Source of the DNA: Desulfobulbaceae bacterium
GTDB taxonomy: Bacteria > Desulfobacterota > Desulfobulbia > Desulfobulbales > DAOVSZ01
Reading direction: 5' to 3'
Assembly (NCBI GenBank): GCA_030627725.1
Contig: DAOVSZ010000057.1
Span: 1-11,240, forward strand
DNA length: 11,240 bases
The position numbers were made by a program, and so were the translations under genes. Of the stretch, positions 7,352 through 11,240 are shown piece by piece (positions within the stretch are counted from its first letter, which is position 1; each line of letters opens with the position of its first letter). The notes beneath the pieces were generated by a model, which saw nothing but the letters and a program-made list of their open reading frames with translations, was not told where the DNA came from and did not search any database.

Positions 7352-9652
7352 TCACGCAAGCGCAGCAATCTTCTTCACATCAAGTATCAGAGCAATATCA
7401 GCATTGCCGAGGATGGTGTATCCCTTGACACCGTAGACGGTTGAAAGCTGCTGATACCCGTCGCTGAAATCCTTGACCACTATTTTCTGGTGATTTATTA
7501 CCCGGTCGATAAGAAGAGCGGATTTATGTTCTATGCTCAGGACCAGGACCTGTTGCTTGTCCGGAGAGATGTTCGGGAAGGAAAAAAAGAACTCGTTAAT
7601 ATCGATGATCTTCAGAATGTGATCATCATATCTGATGCATTTGTCTTCTTCAAAAAGGTCTGTATAGTTCTTCTTCATCTCGATTGTGGTTGTGATGTCT
7701 TCTGAATTGATGGCATAGACCCTTCCGGCAGCCTCAACAAGCATTGCATCGTTGGCAACCAGGGTCTTTGAAACCGGCAACCTGATATGAATCGAGGTCC
7801 CCCTGCCCAGGACCGAATCAACACCAACAGTTCCTTTGCATTCTTTTAAGGTGGAAATGACAACATCCATTCCTACTCCACGGCCGGACACATCGCTTAT
7901 CGTCTTGGCGGTGCTGAAACCGGGCTGGAAGATGAGGTTCACCAGTTCCTTGTCCGTGAGTTCCGCAGCCTCAGACTCGTCAAGCATCCCCTTTTTTACA
8001 GCGACCGTTCGCATCTTTTCAGGGTCTATCCCGTTGCCGTCGTCGATGATACTGATAGAGACATAATTTTCATCAGCCGAGGCGTTGAGTTCAATTGTCC
8101 CCTGAGGTGGCTTCCGGGCCCGAACCCTGTCTTCCGGCATTTCAATTCCGTGATCAACAGAGTTTCTGAGGATATGAACAAGCGGGTTCTCGATTTTTTC
8201 GAGCAGGTCCTTGTCGATAACGGTATCCTCGCCCTGAACGACAAAGCGAATGTTTTTGTTCAGAGAAGTGTAGAGCTGTCGGACAAGCTTGGGAAAACGC
8301 TGAAAAAGCGTCTTTAGGGGCACTTTCCTGATATCCATCACACTGTCGTGCAGCGACTCGACGTGACCGCCGAAGGCCGTGACCATATGGCTGAATCTGG
8401 ACATGATGTCCATGCTCACGTCTTTTTCTTCCATCTCTTTTTTGAGGTACATGAAGCCGTCGGTATTGATAAAGAGTTCACCGACATGATTGGCAAAAGA
8501 GTCAAGCTTGCCTTGGTCGATACGGATGCTTTTGACTGCTGTTCCCGGGTCTGACTGCTTCCTGACCTGGGCTTTCAGCATCTGTCTGTTTTGAATTTCG
8601 ACGGCCCGTTCCAGGTCTTTCTTGTCGATCTTGCCATCTGCAACAAGTATCTCTCCGACACGTTTCTGTTTTTGTAAAGCAGCATTTACATCTTCTTCAC
8701 TCACCTTGTTTCCCGAAATCAGGATTTCACCGATTCTCTCAACCCCGTCTTGTGATTTTTCGGTCTCAAAGAGTGACAGGATCCTGGTTATTGTTTCGTT
8801 GATGGATGAAACATAATCGTCGTTGCCGACCATGAGTTCATCATCAAGAAATCCTGTCATAGGCATGAGTTCGTCTATTTTCTCAACCGTCTCCGGGTCT
8901 TTTGAGAATATTTCCTTGAATGTGGAAAGGCTTTTCTTTAACTGCTTTATGTCATCATCGGAAGAGACATTTCTCCCGGCAAGAGAATCAATGACACGTA
9001 TAAGCGGGGTGACGTCGTCGGAGAGTTCTTGATCGTTGAAAAAATATCTATTATCGGCCAGGTCTTTAGAGTCGAAAGGTGGAGGCGCCGCCTGTTTTTC
9101 AAGGAACAGCTTGATTTCTTGATTCTTTTTCTCAATTTGAGAGAGAAGCGAGGAGATAAGTGCGACATCTCTGACCTCAATACCCGACTCTATGGCATCG
9201 TTCAACAGGTTTTCGAGATCTATGACGCTCTGTAGAGAACCCGCGACAGGCGTCGGCTTACAGCCTTCGATGATGGAGATAAATTCTTCCTCGTCCGGTC
9301 GCAGGATGTTGTCGTACGGGTCGGCCTGCGCCCTTTCGAGCATTTCCTGGAGATATTCGACCCCTTTGAGGAGAATATTGATAATCTCACTGTTTACAAT
9401 AATCTCGCCTCTACGAATGAAGTCGAGCAGGTTCTCCAATCGATGGGCAAACTTATTGATGTTCATCAGGCCAAAAAAGCCTGAATTCCCTTTCAGGCTG
9501 TGGACCGGCCGGAAGATCCTGTTGATGATCTCGATGTTTTCCGGGTCGTTCTCAAGCTCAATGAAAGCGCCTTCAATGCCTTCCATCGAATCGTGGGATT
9601 CATCTATAAAGCCAAGCAGGCCTTCTATGTCCAGGTTGTTCTCGTCAGTCAT
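7352..9652 (-). CDS. cheA: CheA-family histidine kinase with two MshEN-like motifs and a CheW domain
   Basis: From the ATG at 9650-9652 this is a 766-residue soluble kinase. Domains in order: an N-terminal Hpt (P1) domain with phospho-acceptor His51 in PVHSLKGN; a poorly conserved acidic/coiled linker (about 120-300) with no recognisable CheY-binding P2; two adjacent RxGEIL...Q motifs at R306 and R331 resembling the GspE-N/MshEN repeat; a CheA dimerisation segment from about 372; and a HATPase with N-box HILRNSVDHG near 495, DDGNGID, GFSTA and SGRGVGMD. A CheW-like regulatory domain fills about 630-766. There is no C-terminal receiver. The start overlaps the upstream receiver gene by 8 bp (AGGA 11 bases upstream), indicating coupling; an in-frame extension to 9754 would run inside that gene and is rejected. 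No MCP, CheR, CheB or lone CheW is nearby, so it may belong to an alternative CheA pathway rather than flagellar chemotaxis. The symbol marks the family only. Confidence 0.92.
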   Translation of the reverse strand: MTDENNLDIEGLLGFIDESHDSMEGIEGAFIELENDPENIEIINRIFRPVHSLKGNSGFFGLMNINKFAHRLENLLDFIRRGEIIVNSEIINILLKGVEYLQEMLERAQADPYDNILRPDEEEFISIIEGCKPTPVAGSLQSVIDLENLLNDAIESGIEVRDVALISSLLSQIEKKNQEIKLFLEKQAAPPPFDSKDLADNRYFFNDQELSDDVTPLIRVIDSLAGRNVSSDDDIKQLKKSLSTFKEIFSKDPETVEKIDELMPMTGFLDDELMVGNDDYVSSINETITRILSLFETEKSQDGVERIGEILISGNKVSEEDVNAALQKQKRVGEILVADGKIDKKDLERAVEIQNRQMLKAQVRKQSDPGTAVKSIRIDQGKLDSFANHVGELFINTDGFMYLKKEMEEKDVSMDIMSRFSHMVTAFGGHVESLHDSVMDIRKVPLKTLFQRFPKLVRQLYTSLNKNIRFVVQGEDTVIDKDLLEKIENPLVHILRNSVDHGIEMPEDRVRARKPPQGTIELNASADENYVSISIIDDGNGIDPEKMRTVAVKKGMLDESEAAELTDKELVNLIFQPGFSTAKTISDVSGRGVGMDVVISTLKECKGTVGVDSVLGRGTSIHIRLPVSKTLVANDAMLVEAAGRVYAINSEDITTTIEMKKNYTDLFEEDKCIRYDDHILKIIDINEFFFSFPNISPDKQQVLVLSIEHKSALLIDRVINHQKIVVKDFSDGYQQLSTVYGVKGYTILGNADIALILDVKKIAALA

Positions 9653-10076
9653 TATTTTTCTTTTCCTGAACAAGCCGTTTGAGGATGGCATTGACCCTGT
9701 CGAGTTTGGCTGCAATCTGGTCAATGGTTTCTGAAATCTGGTTAAGGTTCTCAAATGGTTTGAAGAAGATGTCGACCGCGCCTTTGCGAAAGGCCTTGAT
9801 TGTGTTGTTAATCGAGATCTCTTGGGTCATCATGACAACCTGGATCATGCCGTTATAGTCCTTGATTTTTTCAAGCAGGGTAATGCCGTCCATCTCCGGC
9901 ATCAGAATATCGCTGATCACAATGTCAAAATGTGTATCCTCGATCATGCGGTATGCCTTGAGCGGATTGGTAGCAGTGGTGATCGTGTACCGGGTGTTTT
10001 TAAGGGCAAGTTTGAGGGTGTCGAGAATAAAGCTGTCATCATCAACAATAAGAATTTTATATGCCTTTTTTTTCAT
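9645..10076 (-). CDS. Stand-alone response regulator receiver protein
   Basis: The 143-residue protein is a single receiver domain plus a short C-terminal helix. Visible residues: the acidic cluster D12-D13-D14 after strand 1 (ILIVDDD), phospho-acceptor Asp56 in VISDILMPEMDG, the switch threonine T84 in VVMMT and conserved Lys106 in FFKPFE. The KGAVDIFFKPF segment is closer to NtrC-type receivers than to classical CheY. After the receiver, about 30 residues (QISETIDQIAAKLDRVNAILKR, as two pieces around I117-R136) look like one amphipathic or coiled-coil helix, and no output domain follows. AGAGG five bases before the ATG at 10076 is a good ribosome binding site. It lies 18 bp after the receiver-Hpt gene and overlaps the CheA-like gene by 8 bp. 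It is therefore the likely phosphorylation partner of that kinase, acting by protein contact. Confidence 0.92.
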   Translation of the reverse strand: MKKKAYKILIVDDDSFILDTLKLALKNTRYTITTATNPLKAYRMIEDTHFDIVISDILMPEMDGITLLEKIKDYNGMIQVVMMTQEISINNTIKAFRKGAVDIFFKPFENLNQISETIDQIAAKLDRVNAILKRLVQEKKNND

Positions 10077-10094
10077 ATTTTCCTCTATGGGAGG

Positions 10095-10913
10095 CTATAC
10101 GTTTAGGTGCAGCTCGATGTCTCTGAGAAGACATTCGGCAATATCAAGAAGTCTGGCAAGTGATGCCGGAGTTTCATCGGTCTTTTCTTCCCGTATCGTT
10201 CGTCCCAGATCCTGGGCCGCGTTTTTCAATTTTTCCGACCTGACAGTGCCGGCAGCGCCGGCAATCTTATGGCAGAGGAGTCGTATCTTTTCCGGATTTC
10301 CCTCTTTGACGGCTATTTTAACGGCATCAAAATCTTCCTTGCTGTATTTCGTATAAGAAAAGAGAAGTTTTTTGAGTGTTGTTTCATCTTCATTACAGAA
10401 TTTCAGCAGGCCTTCATAATCAAATAATGTCACAACAGCGTGTGATTTCATAGATGAATCTTGTTCTTCGATGTTATTTTCCGCAGGCCCGGAGAGTTCC
10501 GCCGTATTTTCAGGCAACACGCCCAGGACCCGATGAATCTCTGCCCACAGAGGTTTAGGCAAGACAGGTTTAGGAAGAAAACCGTTGAGACCGGTGGCGG
10601 GCATATCGATTTTTTCTGGCGTTTCAAAATAACCACTTACGGCAATAACTGGTATGTCAATGCCCGCACTTCGAAGGCGTGCAACTGTTTCAATCCCGGT
10701 AATGCCTGTCAGGTTAATGTCCATAAGTATTAATGAATATGTTCTGTCATGGGCGAGGAGTTCAAGGACCTCTTCGCCGCTTTTCGCTTCAATCACCTCC
10801 CAGCCTGCACTTGAAAGGAGGATTGCAAGCAAGTGTCTGTTCAAGGGAACGTCATCGACAACGAGGACACGCGGATGTGTCTGTGGAGGAGGATGCGAGA
10901 GGTTCCTGGCCAT
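10095..10913 (-). CDS. Receiver-Hpt protein (phosphorelay intermediate)
   Basis: The 272-residue soluble protein has an N-terminal receiver (about 15-130) with D20-D21, phospho-acceptor Asp65 in LILMDINLTG, Ser93 in the switch position and Lys115 in FLPKP. A linker of about 30 residues rich in Glu, Asn and Ser (134-156) leads to a C-terminal Hpt domain (about 162-272) with phospho-acceptor His215 in CHKIAGAAGT. The position three residues after the histidine, usually Lys in HxxKG, is Ala218 here. The receiver and Hpt pair could pass a phosphoryl group Asp to His, or on to another receiver. It is first in the leftward operon with the lone receiver and the CheA-like kinase. The ATG at 10913 has no clear ribosome binding site; no better in-frame start is visible upstream. 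No DNA-binding or catalytic output domain is present. Confidence 0.9.
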   Translation of the reverse strand: MARNLSHPPPQTHPRVLVVDDVPLNRHLLAILLSSAGWEVIEAKSGEEVLELLAHDRTYSLILMDINLTGITGIETVARLRSAGIDIPVIAVSGYFETPEKIDMPATGLNGFLPKPVLPKPLWAEIHRVLGVLPENTAELSGPAENNIEEQDSSMKSHAVVTLFDYEGLLKFCNEDETTLKKLLFSYTKYSKEDFDAVKIAVKEGNPEKIRLLCHKIAGAAGTVRSEKLKNAAQDLGRTIREEKTDETPASLARLLDIAECLLRDIELHLNV

Positions 10914-10990
10914 TGGGCGCCGACATTAAGATTGTTGAAAGTTATTGAGCTGTTAGGTGTGAATGACGATTCAATATGAAATATTCATTA

Positions 10991-11020
10991 AGTATATCAT
11001 ATGATTAAAGTGAAATACAA
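10991..11020 (-). promoter_or_regulatory. Candidate promoter for the receiver-Hpt / receiver / CheA operon
   Basis: On the minus strand TATACT (10991-10996) is five of six to the -10 consensus. An 18-base spacer back to TTGTAT (11015-11020) gives a weak -35. Transcription would begin about 70 bases before the receiver-Hpt start. The spacer holds the perfect palindrome ATCATATGAT (10996-11005). Just downstream is TTCAATATGAA (10970-10980), with arms TTCA/TGAA around a 3-base centre. Either might bind a regulator; this is inference. Confidence 0.4.
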
Positions 11021-11149
11021 ACCAAGTTTCCGTAAATCCGTGGCCGTGACAAGTTTTAGCATACCCTTTTGGTAACCGTTCACCGGGGCTGCAGACTTGC
11101 GGGAAACTCCGTCCTGTAAGCGTTTACCAGTGCCTTAGATTCGTTCGTT
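11021..11149. other. Non-coding stretch, no gene supported
   Basis: No open frame of useful length or with family resemblance is visible on either strand between the operon promoter and the right-edge inverted repeat. The stretch holds two similar short segments, GGTAACCGTTCACC (starting near 11071) and GTAAGCGTTTACC (11116-11128). The second is nearly palindromic (TAAGCGTTTA core). They recall the heptamer units at the left of the window but are not identical. Confidence 0.4.
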
Positions 11150-11228
11150 CGGAGTCTCGTTCCTCGCTTACCTGGGCCTTTGAACTATAGCCCCTCTATG
11201 TGAGAAGGCCAGGTAAGCGTAGACTCCG
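11150..11228. repeat. Long interrupted inverted repeat (possible hairpin or element end)
   Basis: Left arm 11150-11180 pairs with right arm 11205-11228 around a 24-base loop. The paired blocks are CGGAGTCT with AGACTCCG (8 bp), CGCTTACCTGG with CCAGGTAAGCG (11 bp) and CCTT with AAGG (4 bp). The stem is broken only by a 7-versus-1-base internal loop (11158-11164 against 11220) and one bulged G (11176). A few more pairs are possible outside (11144-11149 with 11229-11235, one bulge). There is no T-run inside the window. It could be a transcription terminator of a gene beyond the edge, a dispersed palindromic repeat or part of a mobile element. Confidence 0.65.
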
Positions 11229-11240
11229 AAACGGATGAAG

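Noticed and set aside
7306..7352. Terminator between the convergent hybrid kinase and CheA-like genes
   Set aside because: The only hairpin I see is a weak 5-bp stem (CCTGA/TCAGG) about 20 bases before the eight-T run, too far and too short for a confident intrinsic terminator.
9192..9734. Open frame of 180 codons on the plus strand opposite the CheA-like gene
   Set aside because: It is antisense to well-conserved CheA P1 coding sequence, Ser/Arg-rich in the way shadow frames are, and matches no family.
9653..9754. N-terminal extension of the CheA-like protein by 34 residues
   Set aside because: The extension lies inside the upstream receiver gene, has no similarity to CheA P1, and a good start with an AGGA site exists at 9652.
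9862..10356. Open frame of 164 codons on the plus strand opposite the two receiver genes
   Set aside because: It is antisense to the receiver and Hpt coding sequence and spans their 18-bp gap; there is no ribosome site and no domain.
1..11240. CRISPR arrays, tRNA or rRNA genes
   Set aside because: No regularly spaced repeats of suitable length, no tRNA-like cloverleaf and no rRNA-like sequence were seen on either strand.

Overview
The window carries eight recognisable protein genes, one of them cut by the left edge, on about 47% GC DNA (estimated by eye). It looks like a Gram-negative, environmentally responsive bacterium. The mix of a CheA-family kinase with GspE-N/MshEN-like repeats, a large hybrid histidine kinase, a PilZ protein, a CDP-archaeol-synthase-like (CarS/DUF46) domain in a bacterial protein and GTAAACY heptamer repeats is what I would expect from Desulfobacterota (the former Deltaproteobacteria). 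That placement is inference; there is no rRNA or marker gene to confirm it.

Left part (1-1690, all minus strand): a transport operon read right to left. It holds a small unknown protein, a MalK/UgpC-type ABC ATPase two bases downstream, and the N-terminus of a lipoprotein solute-binding protein that runs off the left edge. A 7-bp-unit repeat lies at both ends of the first two genes, in opposite orientation. The divergent AT-rich gap (1691-1820) holds a perfect 12-bp palindrome and separates this operon from a plus-strand PilZ (cyclic di-GMP receptor-like) gene.

Middle (2455-3858, minus): one reading frame joins an N-terminal membrane CarS/DUF46-type cytidylyltransferase domain to a C-terminal YkuE/YaeI-like metallophosphoesterase with all metal ligands present. 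Its 3' end overlaps the PilZ gene tail to tail by 59 bp. This fusion of a CDP-lipid-making fold and a phosphoester-hydrolysing fold is the most unusual gene in the window.

Right part (4067-10913): a dense phosphorelay locus. A plus-strand hybrid histidine kinase (periplasmic Cache-type sensor, GAF, HisKA, HATPase, receiver, Hpt) converges with a minus-strand three-gene operon: receiver-Hpt protein, then stand-alone receiver, then CheA-like kinase (Hpt, two MshEN-like motifs, kinase core, CheW domain). Together they provide three receivers, three Hpt-type phosphotransfer histidines and one HisKA histidine. No protein here has a DNA-binding or enzymatic output domain. No methyl-accepting protein, CheR, CheB or stand-alone CheW is visible. 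The simplest reading is a signalling module whose output is another protein, plausibly with cyclic di-GMP input through the MshEN-like repeats and the PilZ neighbour.

The last 327 bases (10914-11240) hold no gene I can support. They hold a likely promoter for the receiver/CheA operon and, at the right edge, a long interrupted inverted repeat that may be a mobile-element end, a repeat unit or the terminator of a gene outside the window.
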